Assembly (NCBI GenBank): GCA_034698045.1
Contig: JAQGAU010000146.1
Coordinates: 1 to 37,920 of the forward strand
Length of the DNA stretch: 37,920 nucleotides
From: Paramacrobiotus richtersi
Taxonomy: Eukaryota > Tardigrada > Eutardigrada > Parachela > Macrobiotidae
Direction of reading: 5' to 3'
Shown here: piece after piece, positions 10,776 through 25,899 of the stretch
Layout: every line of letters starts with the position of its first letter
How positions within the stretch are numbered: the first letter of the stretch is position 1
Position numbers and translations under genes: made by a program
The notes under the pieces: model-generated
The model's database searches: none
The model's input: only the letters and a program-made list of their open reading frames with translations
Told to the model about the DNA's origin: nothing

Positions 10776-12617
10776 TTTTCAGGATGGGTTTCCAGTCAAA
10801 GAAGCGAATAATAGTTTCGCAGAGATCCAGGAAAACAGGTTTTTGCAATCTGTACCAGATTCCTTTCCAGTTTAGGATTAGCTTCAATGGCTGGATGTTT
10901 GAGTTATGCACACTGAAACCAATAACATTCAGAAATTCAAATGGCTACAAAAACGCCGTTTCGGAAACGCAGAACGGCTAGCTTTTTGCACCTAGCGAGC
11001 CGAAGCCATAAAAGTCACTGATTGGCTGCTAACCGCCAACATGAGGCAGCTACCTGCAGGGTGATGGCTTTGCAAAATGTAACGTAATAATGTAGTGTGT
11101 TCTGCATAATGTAGTGGTCTGCATTGTTGTATGCTGTATAGTAACTTGGTTAAATGATGTCTCTTGCACTCGCTGTTAATATTTTCCTGATGAACTGCGA
11201 ATGTTCTGCAATATAAACTAGCTTGCCGGTGTAAGTCGCGAGACGCAATTCTATGGGCTTTTCTTGTATATTGACCTTTATGCAAGCAGGGTTGTGCTGT
11301 ACCTGTATGTATTTTTCATGTCTTTGTGCATACAGCAATCTTATACACTGTAATATGTTCTGCTTAGAAAGGTTAAGATCATCGACCCTGCGTTTGATGA
11401 TGGCCAGTTGAAGATTGGCAGAAAACGTGTGGCGAGCCAAATCCCCGGTATGTCACACGACACTCGACGATCAGTTAAGGTGTATCGGCCGATAAAGCGC
11501 CCGGTATCGCTGTGGAGGATCGAAATGGATCAACGGACACCGACGCCCGTAGCGCGCCCAAAATCCGGGCTTTGTTGTCTGGTTGTTCAAAAAAACTGTG
11601 GACATGCGACATACTGACACGGACTGAAAAGATGCGACGAGGAAAAAAGATTAAGGTGATGTAGACAGTTTATGGGAGCGGTCTCATAGCGACGTCTGGT
11701 CAACATAATAAAAAAAAACGAACAATATTATAAGTACCACCTAGACAATATTATGTACACTTGTGTTCTATGCCCTGTCGATAATAATTATTTGTGAATA
11801 TATAGATTATTTTACTTATTACTGAATTAAACTTTTTAACTTTATCTTTACTTACTTAAATTATTAATAAAGAAATTACTTATTGATACGTAGATAACTT
11901 ACGGTTAATATTTCTCATCTATTGCTTTTTCGTATATTTCGGCTGCCGGATTTGCGCGTTAAAATTAAAACTGTGTACGATAATTCTGAATTTCTGAAAT
12001 ATGATTCTGTATGATACGTACGCCTCGGCAAATCAAAATCCGTTGCTTATCAGTGCATGTTACAGCATAGTATACACGTGTCTGTTATGCAGGATATTCT
12101 GTTTTAATTAATTTAGAACGTCGGATAATGTTATCTGTTTTGTTGTAAATTAGTTTATGCCGATTACAGTGAAGCATGCATATCCATTTTAATGTCGGTT
12201 GAAAAAAGTGCACAGTGCACGTACGTACGTATCTTCAGTGAAGCGTGCCGGTGGCAGTTCGTTTTTGGTACACCGGCTGCCGACGCACTTCCGAGACTTG
12301 TACGACCGGATGTACTAAACTGCGTGACTGATAAAAACCCACTGCTGCGCTAGCTGCCACTTGCCAGTGCCAAACTGTCAGTCATCAGATGCCAAAACCT
12401 TCGGTTCCTTTTTCCTGGTGACTCTGCGATGGAAAACGGTTGAATCTCGCTGTTTTATCATTGATCTGCTTCCAGTTTCCGTTGTACACTGTTTTAGCTT
12501 GTATAGCGTTTGTGTGTTCAGTTTCACTTGTTGCTGGTCGGATTTATTGCTTTCCATTCGTATGAATGAGCTGTGATCACTGAACACCGAAACAGCTGAT
12601 TCTTTGGATATTTTCTG

Positions 12618-13131
12618 GTAAGTTCGTTCATGCGAATGATGGCGGCATCCTTTGATCCTATCGGTTATGTAATATGTGTAGGGAAACGGCCGGAAGCCGA
12701 AAGATTTCCGTTCCGATATTTTGCACGATTCAGTACTTTTCACGCGGTTTTCTTTCCTCAACACTTGATTTGATTTGATTTTATTATGTAATGCCGTTGT
12801 TCAGAAACACGTACTAACATTTAATTTGTTTATTGTTATACTTTATTTTGTTTTACTTCACTAAGAGTCCGAACTAGCATTATCTTCGTTCTGGCAGGTA
12901 TTATCATTTAATCGATTTTCAATGGATTTTTTATTTGGATTAATTTTGTGTTACGCTGTATTTTTTTTCATATTCATGTCTACGTGGATAAAAAATTGTA
13001 TTTAAATTCTGTTTGAATTTATCAAAAAATCAGCAAAAAAGTGTATCTAAAAAAATATCAAAAATATTTTTCTAAAATTTTATCTAGACATTTGTCTGAA
13101 AAATTTATCTGAAAATTTATCTGAATTCTAG
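12618..13131 (+). other. candidate 5' UTR intron of PhK gamma A
   Basis: A consensus donor (TCTG then GTAAGT) follows a more GC-rich block at about 12180-12617. An acceptor TTCTAG ends at 13131 after AT-rich sequence. This would give a non-coding first exon and a short leader on the exon holding the ATG. An alternative acceptor (CCACAG) ends at 13184. Inferred from splice motifs and composition only. Confidence 0.35.
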
Positions 13132-13186
13132 GAAATTATCTAAGTTCTGGGAAATTTATGTAGATTTCGCTTGCTTGACCACAGTA

Positions 13187-13213
13187 ATGCGCGACACCGT
13201 ATCGGGCCGCTAA
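13187..13213 (+). promoter_or_regulatory. 8-codon upstream ORF in the PhK gamma A leader
   Basis: ATG at 13187 starts MRDTVSGR and stops at TAA 13211-13213, 32 bases before the main ATG at 13246. It would lie in the mature leader with either candidate acceptor (13131 or 13184). A second, minimal ATG-TAG occurs at 13158-13163. Such uORFs can lower main-frame translation, but there is no direct evidence here. Confidence 0.3.
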
Positions 13214-13245
13214 TCAAACAATCCGGTCATCCCGGCATATTCGCC

Positions 13246-18023
<4,778 letters not shown>

Positions 18024-18927
18024 TTGGGATTTTTGGTTGGGGATTTTTTGGGATTTTTTGTGGAGATATTTGGGGATTTTCGGTGGAAATATTTGGGGAT
18101 TTTTTGTGGGAATATTTGGGGATTTTTTGTGGAAATATTTTGGGATTTTCGGTGGGAATATTTTTGGGACTGCCGGTTGCACATTTTGGTGCGGACCTTC
18201 CGGTTGATGGTTGGGTGGGACCGAAACGTTTTTTGAGAATTTCCGTTCGAGAATTGTTGTCGAATTTCCGGTTGATCAGTTTTATCCGTATTTCCGGTGT
18301 ATGATTTTTTTGGGCTTCTGGTGGAGATTGTTTTTCGGGATTTTTTGTTGTTGGGTTTTTATAGTGCGGTGTAGCTGGACTGGGTTTGCCGCAGAAAAAG
18401 CAATATTGGATGCAGATTTTCTGGATTACGGGTCTTTTTGTTGAAGATGAAAACGTTCTGGAAATTAAATATCAATTAATGGCCGGTTTTTTGTCGTTGC
18501 TTTAATTTTTTTTAATTTTGTATAATTATGTTTTTTAATTGTATTTTATCGTAATTTTAATTTATATAATAATATAAATATCCCAGGATCCTTTACAATC
18601 GACAAACCCAACTAACAGCTTTATTGCTGACAATGCTTTTTTTTATTGCGTAAAATATCGCATTTTTTGAAGGAAAAACAAACACACACTTTCGCAAATT
18701 TCACAAATAAAAGCCAATACTTCACATGTACAATAAAAGCAACAATTCACATAGGAAAACTCAACCATACTGGAGACAATACACATCAAACTCACAATCA
18801 TCAACGGAAGCTTTTTCAACGGACACAACCATTAATTTCCCCTCGTCCCTGAGATCACAGAAATTGATATTCCCAACGAGCATTTGGTACAGAAATTAGT
18901 CAAAAAAAATCAATCCAACGACAACAA
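18024..18927. other. shared 3' region of convergent PhK gamma A and ceramidase genes
   Basis: PhK gamma A (+) ends at 18023 and the ceramidase (-) ends at 18928, so both 3' UTRs share 904 bp. Candidate poly(A) signals: plus-strand ATTAAA 18464-18469 and AATAAA 18706-18711; minus-strand AATAAA read as TTTATT at 18620-18625 and 18642-18647. If the distal plus-strand signal is used, the two transcripts overlap antisense. No coding frame looks real. Confidence 0.4.
18061..18176 (+). repeat. 23-bp minisatellite, five copies, just after the PhK gamma A stop
   Basis: Units start at 18061, 18084, 18107, 18130 and 18153. Consensus is TGG(A/G)AATATTTGGGGATTTT followed by TTG or CGG. The last unit is 24 bp and diverged. 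A degenerate run (GGGGATTTTTTGGGATTTTTTG) precedes it from about 18041. On the plus strand the purine-rich face is G-rich (GGGG every 23 bp), so the transcribed 3' UTR would carry regularly spaced G-runs. Confidence 0.9.
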
Positions 18928-21751
18928 TCAGAAATTATGTAGTTTGTTGACGTGAGAAAGGTCATCCGCATCCTCCAGTGTGACGTAGGGGATGCCGAAC
19001 TCGAAACTGTCCACTGGCCAGTAGCGCAGACGGGGCGCCAGTTGGGGGGCGACTTCTTTGGCGTCAAAGTAGGCGAACAGAACACAGCCGGCGTAGGAGG
19101 CCAGGAAGACGAGAATATGCCAGAATCCGTGTAAATACGGGAAATGAAACTAAAAAAAGCAATAATATTGTTTTCTCACAAGTTTGTTCAGCAATAAAAT
19201 TGCAGATTATACAGTTTAACGCCGGGATACGTTTCCGTTCCATTCAAACCACTTTTCTTGTTATCATTTTTTCATGATTTTCATTTTCCTTCCCAATCAA
19301 ATTAAACCGGTTTTACTGTTAAATGTCTCCTAAAAACATTTTTTTGGGTTAAATTTTCTTATTATTTTTCTTCTGTGTACATCAAATTGAACCGGTTTTC
19401 TTATTAAATTTCTCCTCAAAATATTTTTTTATTAAAATTTCTTACTATTAAATGTTTTCTTTTTAATCAAATTAAACCGGTTTTGGTCGTAAATTTCTAC
19501 TAAAATATGTTTTTTAATTACATTTTCTTATTATTTTTCTTCTAAATCAAATTAAATTGATGTTGTTGTTAAAATTCTCCTAAAAACATTTTTTATTAAA
19601 TTCTCTTATTATTTTTGTTCTCAATCAAATCAGACCAGTTTCGTTGGCACAAATTCCTCCTCAAAATACTTGATTTTATTTATTTCGGAAGTGTATTGTT
19701 TTCATTATCAGCCTGACACGATTGTGAGTTATCCTTATACTTATCACTGAAAATTACTTACCCTCGTCCAAATGTCACAGAACAACCTAGAAAACGTTCA
19801 AGATAAACGTGAGAACCATGCGAAAATAGTGATGTCATCAAGTTTCACAAAGACGGTACATTTACCTGTCATTGATCCAGCATACAACGGCCGCGGCAAA
19901 TAATACACACGTGCGCGAGCCCAGTTGTTGTACTTTAGCATTCCGGCAGCTGAAAACACAGCAAACAATTGTAAACTAAATTTTCAGTTCTTAATGTTAA
20001 TTTTGTTTACAATGGCAATTTTGGTCACTAAGCTTTCTTGGTTTTACATTTGTTTAAAGCACATTTAATACACATAAATATTACAAGATAAACTGATACT
20101 CAGACAAACAAACAACGAAAAACCAAACGAAAAAATCTAACAAACAGTTTATGAAATTTCCAAAAATTAAATTTCAAAAATAATAAAACAATACGAAAAC
20201 AACCTAAAATTAAGTTATAAATCACAACAGATACTAAGGTAAAATAAAGTGATCCTCAGATAAACTCCAAAACAAAATAAAAATTTACAGAAAAAATTTA
20301 AAGAAATTTTCATAAAATTCAAATAAGAAATAACAATACAAAAAAAACCTAAAAATAAATTATAAATCAAAACACATTGTAATAATTATAAAATAAAGCG
20401 GCCTTCCGACAAACACCGAAAAACTGCAAACCAAAAGTAAAAAATACCCCAAAATTGAGTAAAAAATTAATGAATTTTAAAAAATTAAATAAAGGCAAAA
20501 CAATTTGACAAAAAAAATTCAGATTAAAATACAAAATGCAAGAAACTCACCGTCGCATTTCCGCCACCAGTAGAACACAAATGGGCAGCCCGAACGTCAT
20601 CAGGGCAAACGCATTGATCACCGGCCGTACACAGGCCAAGACACTGCCGCACACGGTCAACCCGAACATGGTCCACTTGAACAGATAACGGTTGGACTGC
20701 AGATACACCGGCAAATACCGTCGCGGCAACCAAATCCCGAAACCCGCGCAAATCAACCATAAAATGGCCAACTCATCCAGCATCTGCCCGGCGAAACTCA
20801 GGGTGGCGTGGAAATACGCGGAAGCTAATCCCACCTGGACAACAAACGGGTTATGGAAATTTTGTGTAATCGGAATTATTGATTTATTTGATTAGGTTGA
20901 TAAAGAAGTTTTGGCAAGGGAAACAACGCGTTGTGTTAACGGTGGGAGTTATGCAACCGGAAATGAATGCGAGAGAAGTGCCAGAAGGCAGAAGTAATGG
21001 TCAATGTGCGTAATCTTTTTTAACTATCAACAAGGCATACCGAAACGCTAGCTAGAATAAGCGAAATAATTTCGGATTTATTGGTTATTAAATTCACATT
21101 TTTACAGATTTATTAAATTTTGATTCCACAATATGCAGCGAAAATCGTCCAGTTTTCCTCAAATTAGAAAATGCACAAAATAATTCTGTCATCATTTTTT
21201 CGCGTAACTATCGAATTGCAAAATATTTCAAGCGAAAAGCTTAAAAAATCAATTAGAAAAACCCTTTCATCTGCATCCATTCTTTAATTCCAGAAAAATT
21301 GTTAAATTTGCAGTCAATCCATTTCCTCCTTAGTTATCGCAAGAAAAACACCAGTTTCATTTGATAAAAGAATTTACACATTCTCGAAAAAGTCTGTACT
21401 TTTTTTAATTGATATAAAAATTTTGAATATAAAAAAATTCGCCGATAAATAAAAAAATTCGCCGATAAATAAAAAATTCGCATATTTTTGTGCAGTTAAA
21501 CTCACCCCGATGAGAAGTATCCAAATGAGATAAATATCCTTATTCTTGATGCTTTTTACATACTGCTGGAACAGGACAATCAGCAGCGGCGGAATAACAA
21601 TAAACAGAATATTGCTGACGGTATTGACGAATTCCGCAATGGTCGGTGAGACGACATAGTTGCTCTCGCACCAGTCCACATCCGATGAGCCGCGGTGCAG
21701 ATGCCGCAACACTTCCCACGGCTCGCGGAAACGTAAATCACGCGAGGCCAT
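18928..21751 (-). CDS. ACER: alkaline ceramidase (ACER family), 5 exons
   Basis: Exons (minus strand): 21751-21506, 20834-20551, 19949-19866, 19786-19762, 19149-18928; GT-AG, phases 0, 2, 2, 0; product 286 aa (human ACER1-3 about 264-275). Family role: an ER/Golgi seven-helix membrane hydrolase that splits ceramide into sphingosine and fatty acid. Seen: the N-terminal Ca2+-site pattern D26-W27-E29-N31-E40 (DVDWCESNYVVSPTIAEF), with the same spacing as ACER3 D19/W20/E22/N24/E33. Active-site residues: Ser87, His91 and Asp102 (SAYFHATLSFAGQMLDE), and the Zn histidines His220 and His224 (YLHGFWHIL). Hydrophobic helices are spread along the chain. Exon 4 is only 25 nt (LFCDIWTR) yet completes the family's SDRLLCSFW-like segment. 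The start is the first ATG in exon 1 (aaaaaATGg). Convergent with PhK gamma A, divergent from PhK gamma B. Confidence 0.96.
19296..19680. repeat. five-copy tandem array of 78-85 bp in ceramidase intron 4
   Basis: Unit starts marked by ATCAAATT fall at 19296, 19381, 19466, 19546 and 19624 (spacings 85, 85, 80, 78). Each unit runs ATCAAATTAAACCGGTTTT, then TTAAATTTCTCCTAAAA, then CATTTTTTATTAAA, then TTCTTATTATTTTTCTTCT. The AACCGGTT core is palindromic in the first three copies and decays in the last two. Confidence 0.9.
20095..20540. repeat. about 150-bp tandem repeat, three copies, in ceramidase intron 2
   Basis: Landmarks recur in order: CTCAGA(C/T)AAAC at 20099 and 20255 with CCGACAAAC at 20406; AACCTAAAA.TAA.TTATAAATC at 20201 and 20347; AAAATAAAG.G at 20241 and 20391. 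The third copy is partial and ends within about 20 bp of the donor at 20550. Confidence 0.75.
21431..21480. repeat. 20-bp tandem repeat, 2.5 copies, in ceramidase intron 1
   Basis: AAAAAAATTCGCCGATAAAT is perfect at 21431-21450 and 21451-21470, with a partial third copy to 21480. It ends 25 bp from the 5' splice site (GT at 21505-21504 on the minus strand). Confidence 0.95.
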
Positions 21752-23201
21752 TTTTTCCCAATTTTCCAAATTTTCTACTAAAAAACGATACTATTTTTAA
21801 CGAAAATTGTGGGGAAAAAATAAACAAATACGAATTTCGGATTGTAAATAACTGCCCTAATTTTTCTCGACACAAAGCGATTATGAAGTGGTTTAAAAAC
21901 CAGTTGGCAACCTTCGCCAACAAAGAAACAGATGATCAGCACAGATGGCTGATCATATCGCATGCGGGAATTAATACCTTATGTGACCGACCAACCAGAG
22001 TTCAGCTGGCAAAAATTGAGCCAGTTCAGCGTGCAGTGAAGGTGAACGCGTGACTCACGGTGCAGGAATTCAAATATTAATATTATTGTAGTCATATTAA
22101 ATTCAAGGCGAGCGATAACGGCACGTGCTTATGTGTTCATTCCAGTTTTTGCGTTCAGTACACGAACCATTTTAAAACTCAATAAAATAAAATCAGATTT
22201 CTTATTAACAGACGACAAATTAGCAATAATCACTAATCAAAAAAGGAGTAATAAATCAAAAAATTGTTAATTAACAATTATAATTTTTTTAACATAATTA
22301 AACAATTTTAATATACGCACGAAGAAAATTTTCATTTAAAGTTAAAAAATGTCTATTCAAAATTTTTCCATTCCGAATTATATTTTAAGTTCTAACTTTA
22401 TGTTAATACTGTGTCAAATCTTTCACGTGAATTACGATTAAATTTAAAATTCAAAAAACAATTCCAATAATTTCTTTGAAACCATCCATCAGCAAACAAA
22501 GTTCCGCAAAAAAATCAAGAACAAAATTGTCGCCTGAAATTCAACTGGTAGCACATTTTCCCATAAAAATATGGATTTCTCTTGAGCAAATCCATCACCA
22601 ACAAATGCTGCTTGATAAAAAGTGCAAATTTACTTCCGGTACTGTTTGAAAAGTCCAAAGTAAACATATTCCTAACGAATGGACGTTTTCGGAACGAATG
22701 TACTTAGATAAACAAATTCTAAGTGAGGAAGCACAATCTGCTTTGTGTTGGCAGCTGACTTTGTTTAAATATCAAAATGGATGTGTACTTTAAAAATGTC
22801 TGGGATAACGAATAAGGCAGACGAATTAAAACCCTAAATAGTGAGCTTATTTAATTACGACAATCGAAAAATTCAGTTGAGCTCATTTAAAAAAAATTTA
22901 TGCAATAATTTTCATTACCAAGATATTTCAGAGAAATAAAACTGGAATGATAATTAAAGTAATGAAATATTTAATAAATGACTAAATCAGAAATAATTTA
23001 AACACAATCAAATAAAATAATAGCAACAACAACAGCAATATTATCCCGGTATTTTAGTCAGATTTGTAGATAAAAAAATTGCTACAAAACAAGGAAATTC
23101 TGTGTACGCTATCTGAATATCTTTCGAAGTAAGGAATATGAAATAGAAATTAACGTTAGCAACAAATGAGAATGGATTCGAAATGTCTCCGTTTTCCGTA
23201 C

Positions 23202-23254
23202 CTAAGGCTAAAGCGGAATCGTCAATCTCCTTGTCTCCGAGTTTCATGCTTCTT
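23202..23254 (-). other. candidate alternative upstream exon of the ceramidase gene
   Basis: On the minus strand this block is bounded by TTTTTTCAG before 23254 and by G/GTACGG after 23202. It contains ATG at 23247 opening MKLGDKEIDDSALAL and ends in phase 1. A possible acceptor (GTTTTTTAG) lies 26 bases upstream of the ceramidase ATG. Joining there stays in frame and would add a short N-terminal stretch (VENLENWEK) before MASRDL. Phase agreement has a one-in-three chance of being accidental. It may instead belong to an unrelated small gene. Confidence 0.22.
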
Positions 23255-23545
23255 CTGAAAAAATAAAAAAGCATTAAGTGAATATTGGACCATTTTTTGG
23301 TATCTTGGAGATGTTGGGAGACCGTTATGGTGAAATACTACAGAATTTTTTTGCTATTTTCTTGCAGAAAAAAAGTGCAACAGCAGCAATAGACTTTCTG
23401 TCACTTTCACTCTTTCAAATTTGCTATTTTGTGTAGGCAAACATGCAAAATATAAGAAAGAAGTCTCTGTTCCTTAACAACAGGCCAACTTTAATGAGAA
23501 CTAAGTAACGCTTTTGCAAAGAATCAAGGAAAACGAAAAACTTAC

Positions 23546-23640
23546 CTTCGAGATTGTCTGCAAATCCTGTGCGATGCACTGGAGAAAATCCCCACAAAAC
23601 GACAGATTTGGAATCTTGATCTTTCAAGTTGTCACTACCA
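23546..23640 (-). other. candidate non-coding first exon, minus strand
   Basis: A strong donor (CTCGAAG then GTAAGT) ends a moderately GC-rich block on the minus strand at 23546. The next acceptor is the one at 23254. Its right edge, a promoter or an upstream acceptor, is not visible, so 23640 is only a guess. If real, it is the first exon of the transcript that contains 23254-23202. Confidence 0.2.
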
Positions 23641-24750
23641 ACGATTCAACAAACAGAAGATACGAACTCTTTACGAGCTAGAGTTATGCAGTTAATACTC
23701 TGGCTTTCGATAATCCTTGGCAAGGAGTTTCCTGAACATCTGCTCCAAAGTGAATGACTTCTGGGAAAATTCTCTTATAACGATTTTCCACTTTCTGTTT
23801 ACATGCAGTATGACCAGCACGTGCGAGATCGCGGTTGGACGAAATCACAAAGCAGAGCAATGAATGATGTCAGAGCCGATATGACTCACAGCTGTCAGTT
23901 GTGACGGAGTGCCGAAGGTGTTGCAGGGGTGTTGACTTACTACTGATTTTAGCATCCAAATAATGACATTCCAATATCAAGGCTATTCCAATACAGCAAA
24001 AAAACAACAAAGACCGCATGTAATTCTTCTCCGCTTTAAGGTATTAAAGGCACTCATTTAATTTAACAACGGTGTGAACAGAAAGGTGCGTTCTAGGGGG
24101 TCGTAGCCCTTGTAATGCAGATCGTTTCGCTACGGCGCAGCAACGCTTTGGAGAAACATGAATCTGCAGCTGCATCCCAGAAAATCTGCAAGCTTCTTTT
24201 CTCCTTATCTCTGCAGATTATCCGCTGAACCAGCCGTTTTCTTTGCATGCCAATCTAGATTCACAAATCTTCCACCTCTTGCCAAGTGCCTGGTTGAGTG
24301 TAATTGCACAGCTAGCACGCGACAGTGCGTCTCTTTTCACAATTTTCCTCCGCTGCTTGCGTCGGTTGCCAGCGGTGCTCTTTTCGTGTTCGTTGATCCA
24401 CAGTCACCCTTGCATGTTTTCTAATCGTCTGAAAATAGCTTCTTTCCAGTGCAATGGCTAGACCGTTCAGTGGAATTGTACAGCCAAGGATTGTGCCTTC
24501 GTCAGCGTGATGCACGTTGTTAATTGCACTTGATTTCCTCTCTAATTACGCTGCGCTGGTCGCTTTCCTGTTCAGAGATGGATGTATAAAATTGAAGGGG
24601 AAAACAGCTGGTGGATTGGGCTGACTGGGGAGCGGACCTGCAGGGCAGAAGTCCCTCATACATCTGGAGAGTTGAGGCCTGTTACGGTGTTTCCAAGGAC
24701 GGTGATAGCAGCGCTGCAAACGCAAGGATATCCCCTTTTTCGCTCTTCAG

Positions 24751-25890
24751 GTAAACTGTAAGCTAACAAATAGTGTGAACTGTTTTTTTGAGTTTGTTAA
24801 TTTTTTGTTTTTATAAAATTATTATTTATTTTTGTTGTACGTTCACTTGGTCGGCATATTTAAAAAAGGCATGAAACGGCGTAGGAGTACGTTTTTTAAT
24901 TTTTTTTTCTGATCAGTGCATAGTCGTGTCATTTGTTTTCGGTGACTTGTTATCTCGCTTTTATTTTTTTCGGTCAGTAGTACCGATTTATTTATGATTA
25001 TTTCTAAATTTTACACCTTAGCTTTTTGTTGCTCTCTGAATTGTGAATTTTTCGTTGTTGACCTAAAATGTCAAAAGATACGTAAAATCACAGAAATGTT
25101 CTTAAGTACGGCACCAGCTGCAGAAAGTGATCATTCATTTTTGTGAGCCACTACACTACGTCGGTCAACGATGATATATACTGCAGTGTGCAGTCATTTT
25201 TGTTCGTGTAGCGAGTTTATTACAACTGCAACTGTCTAATAACTAATTTATCGGATTACTTTGCCTGATATTCAATATGAAATTGGTATACATTATTTAA
25301 AATTGCTGTTTATACATTCAGTAAAGTTTGCAGTGGATTTTACATATTCAGCGCATTCCTGGGTGACTGTGTTGGCTGTCATTTGCAGCAAAACGTTTCC
25401 CGTTTACGATTAATCTGTGCATATTATTCGTAGTGTGTTGTTGACTTTTGTTTTGTTCCTCAGCTTTCAACATTTTTGCATGTCATTTTTCCCGAAAGTT
25501 TCCATAAACAAGTTCGTGAGAAATATTCTCCTCTGTCGCTTATTACCATTATTTCGACTGGAAAATTGAAAAAAAAATGTTTTGCATTGTTTTTTGTATT
25601 TCTGTGGAGATATATATATCTGCATTTTTTAAATTTTAATTTACATTATTAGTTTGGCAGTGGCATCACTTATCAACAGAGCGATTTAATAAATCGTAGA
25701 TTATCTGCAACCAGTTCAACAAACGATTTGCATGCATTCAGAAGCGCCTGTTCATTCGCACGTGCCATACGTTTTTATGTTTTTTTTATATATTTTATGA
25801 TTTATATATTGTTTTATATTTATTCATATATTTTTATATTTTTTTATATTTTTTTTCGTAGTTTTTCTATTTTATTTTTAATCATTCCAG
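24751..25890 (+). other. candidate 5' UTR intron of PhK gamma B
   Basis: CTCTTCAG followed by GTAAAC at 24751 looks like a donor at the end of a mixed-composition block. ATCATTCCAG ends at 25890 after a T-rich tract, nine bases before the PhK gamma B ATG at 25900. The interval is AT-rich like the coding introns nearby. The acceptor is convincing; the choice of donor is inference. Confidence 0.4.
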
Positions 25891-25899
25891 TAGGCAACA

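Larger units (their letters stand above)
10776..13245. other. divergent intergenic region between PRPF19 and PhK gamma A
   Basis: The two genes start on opposite strands, so their promoters and 5' UTRs lie here, 2.47 kb apart. Composition is mixed to 11700 and more AT-rich after. One minus-strand frame, 11440-11150 (96 codons, no ATG at its start, stop in frame upstream), has varied non-repetitive residues but no family I recognise. Another, 12764-12378 (128 codons), overlaps the probable PhK gamma A leader. I call neither a gene. Confidence 0.45.
21752..25899. other. divergent intergenic region between ceramidase and PhK gamma B
   Basis: About 4.1 kb, the largest gap. 21900-23000 is AT-rich without structure I can name. 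23200-23640 holds two candidate minus-strand exons (listed separately). 23640-24750 is of mixed composition and is likely leader or promoter DNA for PhK gamma B. 24770-25890 is AT-rich and probably its leader intron. Plus-strand frame 24158-24424 (88 codons from an ATG) shows no known domain. No tRNA or mobile-element ORF was seen. Confidence 0.4.

Noticed and set aside
12378-12764. Minus-strand 128-codon frame upstream of PhK gamma A
   Set aside because: No known domain. It overlaps the probable PhK gamma A leader and a good donor on the other strand, and its composition is unlike the confirmed exons.
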